A stretch of DNA of 60,000 nucleotides, from NCBI RefSeq assembly GCF_008932295.1, contig NZ_WBWA01000028.1, positions 1-60,000 on the forward strand, read 5' to 3'. The first letter of the stretch is position 1. Every line of letters starts with the position of its first letter. Source of the stretch: Brucella tritici. Lineage in GTDB: Bacteria > Pseudomonadota > Alphaproteobacteria > Rhizobiales > Rhizobiaceae. The notes under the pieces are model-generated. The model was given only the letters and a program-made list of their open reading frames with translations, ran no database searches and was not told the DNA's origin. This document shows positions 42,853 through 52,401 of the stretch, one piece after another. The position numbers and the translations under genes were made by a program.

Positions 42853-43641
42853 ATGGCGGATGACGATAGAACGCATCAAACCTTTTTGCGTAGCGCGGGC
42901 GAAAGGCTTCGGCGTCTGGCCAGCAGCGCTGTTCGCTCGTCGGCAGACATGTTGTTTCCGCCAACTTGTATCGGTTGTCGGATGCATGTGTCCGAACCGG
43001 GGACGCTGTGTCCGAAATGCTGGCCGGAACTGCGCTTTATAGAAAAGCCTTACTGTCCTGTGCTGGGCATACCTTTCAGTCATGATTTCGGTGAGAATTT
43101 CATGAGTGCGGAGGCGATTGCCGATCCTCCACCTTTCCGGCGTCTCCGGTCCGCCGTCCTGCACCGGGGCGCGGCACAGCGGATGGCGGTTTCGCTCAAG
43201 TTTCATGACCGGACTGATCTGGCTCCTTGGATGGCGCGCTGGATGCAGCGCGCGGGCCGCGAATTGCTGGATGAATGTGATGTGATACTGTCGGTGCCCC
43301 TGCATCGCTGGCGGTTCTGGCAGCGGCGCTTCAACCAGTCGGCGGAACTTGCCCGCGCCTTGGCGAAACTGGAGGCGAAACCCTTTGCGCCGCAAGGCGT
43401 GAAGCGCGTGCGCCGGACCGAACAGCAGATCGGCCTTGGCATCAAGGAGCGAAAGCGCAATGTGGACGGCGCGTTTCGTGTGCCGCAGGAACACGAGATT
43501 CATGTTCGCGGGCGACGGGTTCTGCTGATCGACGACGTCTATACGACCGGCGCCACGGTCAAGGCGGTGACGCGGGCCCTGCTGCGCGGCGGCGCAAAAA
43601 GCGTGGATGTGCTGACGTTCAGCCGTGTTCTTCCGGATTGA
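42853..43641 (+). CDS. ComF family phosphoribosyltransferase-like protein
   Basis: The ATG at 42853 gives 262 residues. An N-terminal zinc-binding segment (FPPTCIGCRMHV, TLCPKCWPEL) precedes a phosphoribosyltransferase domain with the PRPP loop VLLIDDVYTTGATVKAV and the IGLGIKERKRNVDGAF region. ComF proteins are linked to DNA uptake in competent bacteria; the role in Rhizobiales is unclear. Upstream frames overlapping the methyltransferase gene are not used. Confidence 0.88.
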   Translation: MADDDRTHQTFLRSAGERLRRLASSAVRSSADMLFPPTCIGCRMHVSEPGTLCPKCWPELRFIEKPYCPVLGIPFSHDFGENFMSAEAIADPPPFRRLRSAVLHRGAAQRMAVSLKFHDRTDLAPWMARWMQRAGRELLDECDVILSVPLHRWRFWQRRFNQSAELARALAKLEAKPFAPQGVKRVRRTEQQIGLGIKERKRNVDGAFRVPQEHEIHVRGRRVLLIDDVYTTGATVKAVTRALLRGGAKSVDVLTFSRVLPD

Positions 43642-43737
43642 ACCGGATAATTGGCTACACAGGCTCGTGAAAAGCGTCAGGGCTTCCAGATAGCGCTTTT
43701 GCCGCTTATATAGTGGCCAAAACGATTGGAGTTTATA

Positions 43738-44004
43738 ATGGTTGATGTAACGATCTACACGCGTATCGGTTGCCCTTATTGCACCCGGGCGAAGGATCTT
43801 CTGACCCGCAAGGGCGTTGCTTATAATGAAATCGATGCAGGCGCATCGCCGGAATTGCGTGCTGAAATGCAAGAGCGTTCGGGCCGTAACACCTTCCCGC
43901 AGATTTTCGTCGGGCCTGTTCATGTTGGCGGATGCGATGATCTTTTCGCGCTGGAAGACCAGGGTAAGCTGGATGGCCTCCTGAAGACTGGCGAACTGGC
44001 CTAG
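43738..44004 (+). CDS. grxC: Glutaredoxin 3
   Basis: The ATG at 43738 has GGAG seven bases upstream and gives 88 residues. The dithiol active site CPYC is at residues 12-15; FPQIFVGPVHVGGCDDLFAL gives the cis-Pro and glutathione-binding parts. It reduces disulfides with glutathione. The nitrilase-family gene follows after 26 bp, and the two genes, with DUF1178, commonly form a cluster in alphaproteobacteria. Confidence 0.93.
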   Translation: MVDVTIYTRIGCPYCTRAKDLLTRKGVAYNEIDAGASPELRAEMQERSGRNTFPQIFVGPVHVGGCDDLFALEDQGKLDGLLKTGELA

Positions 44005-44030
44005 AATTTGATCGGATAGGGGAGAAGCCG

Positions 44031-44885
44031 ATGAGTACGTTCCGCGCTGCTGCAGTACAGATGCGTTCCGGCACAGATGTTGTCCGCAATATCGAGGCTT
44101 TGGAGAAACTTGTCGCTGAAGCGGCAGCTCAGGGTGCGACTTACGTGCAATCGCCGGAAATGACCGGCGCAATGATGCGTGATCGGGTGGCCTTCAAGGC
44201 AAGCCTGCGTGACGAAGCCAATGATCTGGTCTTCAAGGCAGCTTCGGCATTGGCGGCGAAGCACGGCATCTTCCTGCATATCGGATCAACGGCTATCGAT
44301 GCCGGTGATGGCAAGATTGCCAATCGCGCCGGAATTTTCACGCCCTCAGGTGAGAAACTCGTCACCTATGACAAGATTCACATGTTCGACGTCGATCTGG
44401 ACAATGGTGAAAGCTGGCGTGAATCGGCGACCTATGAGCCGGGCAAGGAAACTGTCGTTGCCGAACTGCCTTTCGCAAATCTCGGCATGGCGATCTGCTA
44501 CGACATCCGCTTTCCGCAATTGTTCCGTGCCCAGGCGCTTGCCGGTGCCAATGTGATCACCGGCCCGGCTGCCTTCACGAAACAGACAGGAGAGGCCCAC
44601 TGGCACGTCTTGCAGCGTGCGCGTGCCATCGAAAATGGTGCATTCCTGATCTCTGCCGCGCAAGGCGGTCTGCATGAGGATGGGCGCGAAACCTATGGTC
44701 ATTCGATCATCGTTTCACCATGGGGTAAGATTCTCGCTGAGGCCGATCACGATGAACCGGGTGTCATTCTGGCCGACATCGACGTGGCGGAAAGCGCTAC
44801 TGCGCGCGGCAAGATACCGAACCTGAAAAATGCGCGGGAGTTCGATGTCCGGACTTGCTCCGCGAAACAGAAAGAGGACGCGTAA
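44031..44885 (+). CDS. Carbon-nitrogen hydrolase, Nit family (probable deaminated glutathione amidase)
   Basis: The 284-residue protein has the nitrilase Glu-Lys-Cys triad: Glu in VQSPEMTGAMM, Lys in LVTYDKIHMFDVD and Cys in MAICYDIRFPQLFR. The KIHMFDVD and YDIRFP signatures are those of the Nit1/Nit2 branch, which clears deaminated glutathione. The neighbouring glutaredoxin fits a thiol-repair context. Specific substrate is inferred from the branch. Confidence 0.88.
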   Translation: MSTFRAAAVQMRSGTDVVRNIEALEKLVAEAAAQGATYVQSPEMTGAMMRDRVAFKASLRDEANDLVFKAASALAAKHGIFLHIGSTAIDAGDGKIANRAGIFTPSGEKLVTYDKIHMFDVDLDNGESWRESATYEPGKETVVAELPFANLGMAICYDIRFPQLFRAQALAGANVITGPAAFTKQTGEAHWHVLQRARAIENGAFLISAAQGGLHEDGRETYGHSIIVSPWGKILAEADHDEPGVILADIDVAESATARGKIPNLKNAREFDVRTCSAKQKEDA

Positions 44886-44890
44886 ATTCT

Positions 44891-45316
44891 ATGATCCGCT
44901 TTTCGCTTCATTGCGATCAGGGCCATGAATTCGAGGGCTGGTTTCGCGACAATGCCGATTTCGACCGTCAGTCGGAAAGGAAGCTTGTCGCCTGCCCGGT
45001 GTGCAATTCGCAAGCCGTTCAGAAGTCGCTGATGGCGCCTGCGGTTTCGACAAGTCGCGGCAAGGAAAAGATTGCCATGGTGCTGGGCGATACGCAAAAG
45101 CAGATACTGGACGAAATGCGGGAGTTGAGCCGCAAGGTTCGCGAGAATGCGGATTATGTCGGCGACAAATTTGCCGAGGAAGCCAGGAAGATTCATTTCG
45201 GCGAGACTGAAACACGTGGTATCTACGGCGAAGCGTCGCGCGAGGATCTGCATTCGCTGCTTGAAGACGGTGTCGACGTTCTGCCGTTGCCGGTATTTCC
45301 AGAAGACAAGAACTGA
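44891..45316 (+). CDS. DUF1178 family protein
   Basis: The ATG at 44891 gives 141 residues. The N-terminus has the zinc-ribbon-like DUF1178 pattern: IRFSLHCDQGHEFEGWFRD, then VACPVCNSQAVQKSLMAP. A helical part and a C-terminal FGETETRGIYGEASREDLHS follow. Its function is unknown. It lies 5 bp after the nitrilase gene in a probable operon with glutaredoxin. Confidence 0.85.
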   Translation: MIRFSLHCDQGHEFEGWFRDNADFDRQSERKLVACPVCNSQAVQKSLMAPAVSTSRGKEKIAMVLGDTQKQILDEMRELSRKVRENADYVGDKFAEEARKIHFGETETRGIYGEASREDLHSLLEDGVDVLPLPVFPEDKN

Positions 45317-45339
45317 TTGCCTCATAGGAGACAAGGCGC

Positions 45340-46221
45340 ATGAAACTGACGGATTCTGCGCCTTTTTTGCTGATTGCAACCGGCACTTTGCTGGGCCTCA
45401 TCTTGCCGCTCGGCAAGATTGCCGCGCAGGCCGGTATTCCGCCCGCGATCTGGACATTTCTGTTCTCGGCGAGTGCAGGGATCATTCTATTCGCTGTTCT
45501 TCGCCTGCAGGGAAAGAAGATCGGCTTTTCAGGCGGGCGGCTGCGTTACTATATCTGCACCGCGTTCATCTCCTATGCCGTGCCCAATCTTCTCATTCTT
45601 TCTGCCATTCCGCGCCTTGGAGCGGGTTTTACCGGCATCATGTATACGCTCTCGCCGGTCATCACGCTTGTTCTGTCGATGGGGTTCGGACTGCGACGTC
45701 CCAACGCGCTTGGGATTGGCGGCATCGCTGCCGGATTTATCGGTGCGGTGATGGTGGCGATGACGCGCGGCGAGGTGGGGAAACCAGCCGATCCATTGTG
45801 GATCGCCGCTGCATTGCTCATTCCTGTGTTTCTCGCCATCGGCAATGTCTATCGCACGCTTGACTGGCCGAAGAGTTCCGATCCGACCGAGCTTGCAGCC
45901 GGAAGCCATCTCGCATCGGCACTGATGCTTTTTGCTGGAATACTCATATTCACCGGCCAGTTTCCGATTGAAACACTTGCATTCGCGCCATGGGCTGCGC
46001 TGGCCCAGTCGATTGCGTCGGCTGGCATGTTCGCCCTGTTCTTCCGACTACAGGCGGTTGGCGGGCCGGTCTATCTTAGCCAGATCGGCTATGTCGCAGC
46101 CGCACTTGGGCTTATTTCGGGAACACTTTTTCTCGGCGAACATTATCCGCCGCTGACCTGGATCGGTGCGCTGGTCATTTGTGCAGGCGTTGCCATGACA
46201 ACGCGCGCGCAAAGAGGTTGA
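45340..46221 (+). CDS. EamA/DMT family transporter
   Basis: The 293-residue protein has ten predicted membrane helices in two EamA repeats (residues 8-135 and about 150-288). Typical features are GFTGIMYTLSPVITLVLSMG at the end of repeat one and GPVYLSQIGYVAAALGLISG in repeat two. A ribosome site (AGGAGACAAGGCGC) precedes the ATG. Drug or metabolite exporter; substrate unknown. Convergent with ubiG, two bases between stops. Confidence 0.88.
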   Translation: MKLTDSAPFLLIATGTLLGLILPLGKIAAQAGIPPAIWTFLFSASAGIILFAVLRLQGKKIGFSGGRLRYYICTAFISYAVPNLLILSAIPRLGAGFTGIMYTLSPVITLVLSMGFGLRRPNALGIGGIAAGFIGAVMVAMTRGEVGKPADPLWIAAALLIPVFLAIGNVYRTLDWPKSSDPTELAAGSHLASALMLFAGILIFTGQFPIETLAFAPWAALAQSIASAGMFALFFRLQAVGGPVYLSQIGYVAAALGLISGTLFLGEHYPPLTWIGALVICAGVAMTTRAQRG

Positions 46222-46223
46222 GA

Positions 46224-46970
46224 TCAGGCGGGGCGTTCGGCAAGCACCATATAGTTCACATCGGTGTCGCGGGAGCGGCTCCAGCTGTCGGCCAGCGGAT
46301 TATAGGTCACGCCAAGCTTGTCGATAAGGCGCAGGCCACCTTTCGCAAGTGCTGATTCCAGTTCTTCCGGACGGACCAGCTTTTCATATTGATGTGTGCC
46401 GCGCGGCAGCCAGCGCAGGACATATTCCGCGCCGATGATCGCCAGACCGTAAGCCTTCAGCGTGCGGTTGATCGTGGCGACGAACATCAGTCCGCCGGGC
46501 TTCACCATTTCGCTGGTCGCGGACATGAACAGGTCCACATCGGAAACGTGTTCGACCACTTCCATGTTAAGCACGACGTCGAATTTCTCACCGGCGTCGG
46601 CCAGCGCTTCTGCTGTCGTGGCGCGGTAGTCGACCTCGACGCCGCTCTGCGCGGCGTGGATTTTCGCCACTTCGATATTTGTCGTGGAGGCATCCGCTCC
46701 GATGACGGTTGCGCCAAGGCGCGCCATAGGCTCGCAGAGAAGCCCGCCGCCGCAGCCGATATCGAGCAGGCGCAGACCTTCGAAGGGGCGCGGCGCATTG
46801 GGATCACGGTTGAATTTGGCGCAGATCTTTTCCTTGATATAAGCAAGCCGCGTCGGATTGAACTTGTGCAAGGGACGGAACTTGCCCTGCGGATTCCACC
46901 ATTCCGCGGCAATGCGCGAAAAATGCTCGATTTCCGAAGCGTCGATGGTGGTGCGGGCGGTCTCGGTCAT
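46224..46970 (-). CDS. ubiG: Ubiquinone biosynthesis O-methyltransferase UbiG
   Basis: The 248-residue class I SAM methyltransferase has motif I in [20 protein letters not shown], followed by VIGADAS and [19 protein letters not shown]. The N-terminal [23 protein letters not shown] is the signature of UbiG. It performs both O-methylation steps of ubiquinone synthesis. Divergent from lysC with 217 bp between them. Confidence 0.95.
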   Translation of the reverse strand: MTETARTTIDASEIEHFSRIAAEWWNPQGKFRPLHKFNPTRLAYIKEKICAKFNRDPNAPRPFEGLRLLDIGCGGGLLCEPMARLGATVIGADASTTNIEVAKIHAAQSGVEVDYRATTAEALADAGEKFDVVLNMEVVEHVSDVDLFMSATSEMVKPGGLMFVATINRTLKAYGLAIIGAEYVLRWLPRGTHQYEKLVRPEELESALAKGGLRLIDKLGVTYNPLADSWSRSRDTDVNYMVLAERPA

Positions 46971-47187
46971 TTCATTCTCCAGCGGCGGAAGCGTGCAGTT
47001 CTGCTCTCAAGGTAGTACTCCAAAGTCAAGGAACAAATCAATTTCGCTCTCAAGAGGCCCGATACGAATCGCGGCCTTGCGGAAGCGTGGCATTTTAGCT
47101 ATGTGACCCCGGGTTTGCCTGTCGCAACAATATAAGATTTGGGCAGGTGAGAGTGTAATTTTTCTAAACAGCGGGACGTAACCTTAA

Positions 47188-48459
47188 ATGGCGCGCATCG
47201 TGATGAAATTCGGCGGCACTTCGGTAGCCGATCTGGAACGCATCTATAATGTGGCGCGCCACGTCAAACGCGAGGTCGAAGCGGGCAATCAGGTTGCCGT
47301 CGTCGTTTCGGCCATGTCCGGCAAGACCAACGAACTGGTCGGCTGGGTGCAGAACATGCCGAAAGTCTGCGGCGCAAGCTCGCCTTTTTATGATGCCCGC
47401 GAATATGACACCATCGTCGCATCCGGCGAGCAGGTAACGAGCGGGCTTCTGGCGATTGCGCTTCAGTCCATCGGTGTCGACGCACGTTCGTGGCAGGGCT
47501 GGCAGATCCCGATCAAGACCGACAATGCCCATGGCGCTGCCCGTATTCAGGACATCGACGGCTCGGAAATCGTCCGCCGCATGGAAATGGGACAGGTTGC
47601 CGTTGTTGCCGGTTTCCAGGGCATTGGTCCTGACAACCGCGTGGCAACGCTCGGGCGCGGCGGCTCGGATACGTCTGCCGTCGCCATCGCTGCCGGTGTG
47701 AAGGCTGATCGCTGCGATATTTATACGGATGTCGATGGCGTCTACACCACCGACCCGCGCGTGGAGCCGAAGGCAAAGCGTCTTTCGAAGATTTCCTTCG
47801 AGGAAATGCTGGAAATGGCATCGCTCGGTGCCAAGGTTCTGCAGGTGCGTTCGGTTGAACTCGCCATGGTGCACAAGGTGCGCACGTTCGTGCGCTCGAG
47901 CTTTACGGACCCAGATGCGCCGGGCATGGGTGATCCGATCAACCCGCCCGGAACCCTTATTTGCGACGAGGATGAAATCGTGGAACAGCAGGTCGTCACA
48001 GGTATCGCCTTTGCGAAGGATGAAGCTCAGATTTCGCTGCGGCGCGTGGCCGACCGGCCGGGCGTTTCGGCAGCCATTTTCGGGCCGCTCGCTGAAGAGC
48101 ACATCAATGTCGACATGATCGTGCAGAACGTGTCGGAAGACGGCTCCAAGACCGATATGACCTTCACCATTCCAACCGGTGATATCGACAAGGCCCTGAA
48201 GGTGCTGGACAAGGTCAAGGGCGAGATCGGCTTCGACAATATCCAGTCCGAAACCGGCCTTGCCAAGATTTCGGTCATTGGCATCGGCATGCGCAGCCAT
48301 GCTGGCGTTGCCGCCACCGCCTTCAAGGCACTGGCCGAAAAAGGCATCAACATTCGCGCCATCACAACGTCTGAAATCAAGATTTCTATCCTGATCGACG
48401 GCCCCTATGCAGAACTGGCCGTGCGCACGCTGCACGCGGTCTATGGCCTCGACAAGTAA
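47188..48459 (+). CDS. lysC: Aspartate kinase
   Basis: The 423-residue protein begins with the kinase motif MARIVMKFGGTSVADLERI. It has the GRGGSDTSAVAIAAGVKADRC nucleotide/aspartate region split across residues 165-190 and two C-terminal ACT domains (around residues 265-330 and 345-410) that sense lysine or threonine. It commits aspartate to lysine, methionine and threonine. The ribosome site is weak. A strong hairpin follows the stop, so ptsP is separately expressed or attenuated. Confidence 0.95.
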   Translation: MARIVMKFGGTSVADLERIYNVARHVKREVEAGNQVAVVVSAMSGKTNELVGWVQNMPKVCGASSPFYDAREYDTIVASGEQVTSGLLAIALQSIGVDARSWQGWQIPIKTDNAHGAARIQDIDGSEIVRRMEMGQVAVVAGFQGIGPDNRVATLGRGGSDTSAVAIAAGVKADRCDIYTDVDGVYTTDPRVEPKAKRLSKISFEEMLEMASLGAKVLQVRSVELAMVHKVRTFVRSSFTDPDAPGMGDPINPPGTLICDEDEIVEQQVVTGIAFAKDEAQISLRRVADRPGVSAAIFGPLAEEHINVDMIVQNVSEDGSKTDMTFTIPTGDIDKALKVLDKVKGEIGFDNIQSETGLAKISVIGIGMRSHAGVAATAFKALAEKGINIRAITTSEIKISILIDGPYAELAVRTLHAVYGLDK

Positions 48460-48496
48460 TCAGCCGGTTTAGTTTCCGTTTGAAACAGAGTTGTAT

Positions 48497-48532
48497 GCGG
48501 GGCCGCGCAGCCGAAAGGGTGCGCGGCCCCGC
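48497..48532 (+). terminator. Thirteen-pair hairpin after lysC
   Basis: GCGGGGCCGCGCA and TGCGCGGCCCCGC pair perfectly around a ten-base loop (GCCGAAAGGG), followed by AACATTTT. It ends lysC transcripts and may act as an attenuator or stabiliser for reading into ptsP. Confidence 0.8.
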
Positions 48533-48676
48533 AACATTTTGCGAGCAGCGACTATTTGTTCTGGACGCGGGTGTCAAAAATGCTCACAAAGGGGTTGGCG
48601 TAACGCTTCGCGGGCGGGTATTGGGAATCGGCTGGCGGAACGCACGTCACCAATTTTGAAGGAGCCCCCGACGATC

Positions 48677-50947
48677 ATGCGTGAGCTGACAACCGGTCCC
48701 CGCGTACTGCTTAAGCGGTTGCGCGAATTGATGGCAGAGCCGCTGGAACCGCAGGCGCGCCTCGACCGGATCGTTCGTGAAATCGCCCAGAATATGGTCG
48801 CGGAAGTCTGCTCCTTCTATATATTGCGCGCTGATGGCGTCCTTGAGCTTTACGCGACTGAAGGTCTCAATCCGCAGGCTGTCCACCTTGCCCAGCTTCG
48901 CCTCGGTCAGGGTCTGGTTGGCACGATTGCCGCGAGCGCCCGTCCTCTCAATCTGACCGATGCGCAAAGCCATCCGGCTTTCGCCTATCTGCCGGAAACT
49001 GGTGAAGAGGCCTATAATTCCTTCCTCGGCGTTCCTGTTCTGCGTGCTGGCCGCACTTTGGGCGTTCTTGTCGTCCAGAACAAGACCAAGCGGGCTTATC
49101 GGGAAGACGAGGTCGAAGCACTTGAAACCACCGCCATGGTCCTTGCCGAAATCATCGCGACCGGTGACGGGCTGCGTCTGGCCCGTCCCGGCATAGAGCT
49201 TGATCTCGGTCGCCCGATGAGCGTGACAGGACAGGCTTTCAACGACGGTATCGGCCTTGGCCATGTGGTGCTGCATGAGCCGCGCATTGTCGTCACCAAT
49301 CTTTTCAACGAGGATAGTCAGGCAGAGCTGAACCGGCTGGACGAGGCGCTTGGCAGCCTGCGCATATCCATCGATGACATGCTGTCGCGCCGCGATGTGG
49401 CGGCGGAGGGCGAGCATCGCGAAGTGCTCGAAGCCTATCGCATGTTTGCCCATGATCGCGGCTGGGTGCGGCGTCTGGAAGAAGCCATTCACAACGGTCT
49501 GACCGCCGAGGCGGCGGTCGAAAAGGTGCAGAGCGACACACGTGCGCGCATGGTGCATCTGACCGACCCCTATATGCGTGAGCGCCTGTCGGATTTCGAT
49601 GATCTCGCGAATCGTCTGCTGCGCCAGCTCATGGGGCGCGACATCAAGACCATCGCCGAATCGCTGGTCAAGGACGCGATCATCGTCGCCCGTTCGATGG
49701 GGGCTGCCGAGCTTCTGGATTATCCGCGCGAGCGTTTGCGCGGTGTCGTTCTTGAAGACGGCGCAGCCACGAGCCATGTTGTGATCGTGGCCCGAGCAAT
49801 GGGCATTCCGGTCGTTGGCCAGGCCAAGGGTATTGTATCCATGGCCGAAAACAACGATGCGGCAATCGTCGATGGCGATGAAGGCATCATGCATCTGCGT
49901 CCGCAATCCGATCTGGAAACGGCCTACGCCGAAAAGGTTCGGTTCCGGGCGCGGCGTCAGGCCCATTATCGTGAGTTGCGGGACAAGCCGTCCGTCACCA
50001 AGGATGGCGTCGATATATCGCTTCTGATGAATGCGGGGCTTCTCGTCGATCTGCCGCAACTGTCGGCTTCGGGTGCGGCGGGGATCGGCCTGTTTCGCAC
50101 CGAACTTCAGTTCATGGTGGCCTCGACATTCCCGCGTGCCGAGCAGCAGGAACGTCTTTATCGCTCGGTCATTGAGGCTGCAGGCGACAAGCCGGTGACT
50201 TTCCGGACGCTGGATATTGGCGGAGACAAGGTTCTCCCTTATTTCAGTTCAACCGTACAGGAAGAAAATCCGGCACTCGGCTGGCGGGCCATCCGTCTGA
50301 CGCTTGACCGTCCGGGGCTGCTGCGCACCCAGCTAAGGGCGCTTTTGAAGGCGGCGGGCGGCCGCGAGTTGAAAATCTTGCTGCCGATGATTACGGAAGT
50401 CAGCGAAGTGAAGGCCGCACGCGAGATCATCGATCGTGAGGTCCGTCATTTATCGCGATTCGCCCATCAGTTGCCCATGTGTCTGAAACTGGGAGCAATG
50501 ATCGAGGTGCCGTCGCTGCTTTGGCAGCTTGAGGAACTGATGTCGCTTGTCGATTTCATCTCCGTTGGTTCGAATGATCTTTTCCAGTTTTTGATGGCGA
50601 CGGATCGTGGCAACTCGCTGATGTCTGGTCGCTTCGATCAGCTTTCGCCCGCATTCCTGCGGGCACTGCGCTTCATCGTGGAAACCGGCAATCGCCACGG
50701 CAAATCGGTTACGCTATGCGGTGAAATGGCCAGCAGGCCGCTTCCAGCCATGGCGCTGGTCGGCATCGGGTTTCGGTCGATCTCAATGTCGGCGGCAGCA
50801 ATCGGTCCCGTCAAGGCCATGCTCGATGCGCTTGATGCGGGCAAGCTCACGGCCTTGTTGGCGGAAGAGCTGGACAAGCCGAACAGCGCGCATTCATTGC
50901 GTGAACTGTTGATGAGATTTGCCGAAGACAACGATATTCCGTTATAG
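48677..50947 (+). CDS. ptsP: Nitrogen PTS enzyme I (EI-Ntr)
   Basis: The ATG at 48677 has AAGGAG upstream and gives 756 residues. Residues 20-160 form a GAF domain, the sensor that distinguishes PtsP from sugar EI. The phosphohistidine domain has GAATSHVVIVARAMGIPVVG with the active His, and the PEP-binding TIM barrel contains GIGLFRTELQFM, FRTLDIGGDKVLPYF and SVGSNDLFQFLMATDRG; TLCGEMASRPL carries the late Cys. It starts a phosphorelay to NPr and EIIA-Ntr that controls nitrogen and potassium responses. Confidence 0.95.
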   Translation: MRELTTGPRVLLKRLRELMAEPLEPQARLDRIVREIAQNMVAEVCSFYILRADGVLELYATEGLNPQAVHLAQLRLGQGLVGTIAASARPLNLTDAQSHPAFAYLPETGEEAYNSFLGVPVLRAGRTLGVLVVQNKTKRAYREDEVEALETTAMVLAEIIATGDGLRLARPGIELDLGRPMSVTGQAFNDGIGLGHVVLHEPRIVVTNLFNEDSQAELNRLDEALGSLRISIDDMLSRRDVAAEGEHREVLEAYRMFAHDRGWVRRLEEAIHNGLTAEAAVEKVQSDTRARMVHLTDPYMRERLSDFDDLANRLLRQLMGRDIKTIAESLVKDAIIVARSMGAAELLDYPRERLRGVVLEDGAATSHVVIVARAMGIPVVGQAKGIVSMAENNDAAIVDGDEGIMHLRPQSDLETAYAEKVRFRARRQAHYRELRDKPSVTKDGVDISLLMNAGLLVDLPQLSASGAAGIGLFRTELQFMVASTFPRAEQQERLYRSVIEAAGDKPVTFRTLDIGGDKVLPYFSSTVQEENPALGWRAIRLTLDRPGLLRTQLRALLKAAGGRELKILLPMITEVSEVKAAREIIDREVRHLSRFAHQLPMCLKLGAMIEVPSLLWQLEELMSLVDFISVGSNDLFQFLMATDRGNSLMSGRFDQLSPAFLRALRFIVETGNRHGKSVTLCGEMASRPLPAMALVGIGFRSISMSAAAIGPVKAMLDALDAGKLTALLAEELDKPNSAHSLRELLMRFAEDNDIPL

Positions 50948-51042
50948 CGAAGCAGATTGATCTGATTGAACGGTCGCGGTGCAGGGTTGCGCAGCGTTTC
51001 GTTTTGCATTCTTGCCGCCGCTGACAATTTTTAGGACATGAC

Positions 51043-52116
51043 ATGATTGCATTGCCGCAGGACCGGATGGACCAGCTCTTTAAGCGGTTCTCGATGATCG
51101 AAAGCCAGATGGCCAATAATCCGGATTCGGAAACCTATGTGAAGCTCGCATCGGAATATTCCGAACTGCAGGACGTGGTCGGCAAGATTCGCGAACTGAC
51201 CGATGCCCGCAAGGAAGCGGTTGATCTCGCAGCCATGCGTGACGATGCCTCCACGGATGCGGAGATGCGCGCACTGGCGCTCGAAGAACTGCCGGAAGTC
51301 GAAAAGCGCATCGAAACGCTGGAGCAGGAAGTCCAGATTTTGCTGCTGCCAAAGGATGCCGCCGACGAGAAGAACGCCATTCTGGAAATTCGGGCCGGTA
51401 CGGGCGGTCTGGAGGCGGCGCTGTTCGCCGGTGACCTGTTCCGCATGTATGAGCGCTATGCCGCCGAAAAAGGCTGGCGGGTCGAACTGGTCTCGGCCAG
51501 CGAAGGCGATGCTGGCGGTTACAAGGAAATCATTGCTACCGTATCCGGCAAGGGCGTGTTCTCCAAGCTCAAGTTCGAATCAGGCGTGCACCGCGTGCAG
51601 CGTGTGCCTGAAACGGAAGCCGGCGGGCGCATCCATACATCGGCGGCAACCGTCGCGGTTTTGCCCGAAGCCGAGGATATTGACATTGAGATCCGTAATG
51701 AGGATATCCGCATCGATACGATGCGGGCATCGGGCGCCGGTGGCCAGCACGTGAACACGACCGATTCGGCGGTTCGCATTACGCACATCCCGACCGGCAT
51801 CATGGTCGTTCAGGCTGAAAAATCCCAGCACCAGAACCGCGCCCGCGCCATGCAGATTCTCCGGGCACGCCTTTACGACATGGAGCGCCAGAAGGCAGAA
51901 ACCGAACGCTCTGAATCGCGCCGTAGCCAGGTCGGTTCGGGCGATCGATCCGAGCGTATCCGCACTTATAATTTCCCGCAGGGACGTGTTACCGATCATC
52001 GCATCAATCTGACGCTCTACAAGCTCGACCGGGTTATGGAAGGCGATCTGGACGAATTGGTTGATGCGCTGATTTCCGATCATCAGACCGCACTTCTGAC
52101 GGAACTGGGGCAGTAG
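51043..52116 (+). CDS. prfA: Peptide chain release factor 1
   Basis: The 357-residue protein carries the GGQ motif in [19 protein letters not shown], which triggers peptidyl-tRNA hydrolysis, and the PxT stop-codon recognition motif as PET in [19 protein letters not shown]. An ATG eight codons in is an alternative start. PrmC, which methylates the GGQ glutamine, is encoded next, separated by a repeat-filled 285 bp. Confidence 0.96.
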   Translation: MIALPQDRMDQLFKRFSMIESQMANNPDSETYVKLASEYSELQDVVGKIRELTDARKEAVDLAAMRDDASTDAEMRALALEELPEVEKRIETLEQEVQILLLPKDAADEKNAILEIRAGTGGLEAALFAGDLFRMYERYAAEKGWRVELVSASEGDAGGYKEIIATVSGKGVFSKLKFESGVHRVQRVPETEAGGRIHTSAATVAVLPEAEDIDIEIRNEDIRIDTMRASGAGGQHVNTTDSAVRITHIPTGIMVVQAEKSQHQNRARAMQILRARLYDMERQKAETERSESRRSQVGSGDRSERIRTYNFPQGRVTDHRINLTLYKLDRVMEGDLDELVDALISDHQTALLTELGQ

Positions 52117-52160
52117 CGCGCGTTTCGATCTGATTCAAGCAGATTGGCCAGATCGGCGCT

Positions 52161-52327
52161 CTAGTGGATTGAATTTGACGTTTGATATCCGTCCGATATA
52201 AATCACGTTTCAAAGGTCAAATTCGGAAAATCCACTAGATTCATAAAGTTACTAGTGGTCTTTTTGACTCCGACATTTGCCCGGCGCTCATATCCGAGGG
52301 GCGCAAATGTCGGAAGCAGACCACTAG
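52161..52327 (+). repeat. Paired palindromic element between prfA and prmC
   Basis: Module A (52161-52238) starts CTAGTGGATTGAATTTGACG and ends CCACTAG. A 13-bp spacer ATTCATAAAGTTA follows, then module B (52252-52327), from CTAGTGGTC to GACCACTAG with inner arms TCCGACATTTGC and GCAAATGTCGGA. All four ends are intact CTAG. It is the best-kept copy of the unit at 34289-34455, in the opposite orientation. Confidence 0.88.
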
Positions 52328-52401
52328 ATATTTGTTTTGAACCGCGCATCTTTTCCGAAAACCGTTTCACACTTTCGGGATGCGCTCTAAGGGTGAGCGA
52401 A
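52328..52401. repeat. Short repeat with GCGCATC/GATGCGC ends before prmC
   Basis: GCGCATCTTTTCCGAAAACC pairs partly with the following CACTTTCGGGATGCGC, giving a hairpin that ends just before CTCTAAGGGTGAG, the ribosome site of prmC. It belongs to the same broad group of ACCGTTT/CACTTT repeats as 41826-41881 and 57421-57527. Confidence 0.55.

Noticed and set aside
42565..44172. 535-codon minus-strand frame
   Set aside because: Antisense to comF, grxC and the start of the nitrilase gene; no family pattern.
48647..50059. 470-codon minus-strand frame
   Set aside because: Antisense to ptsP.
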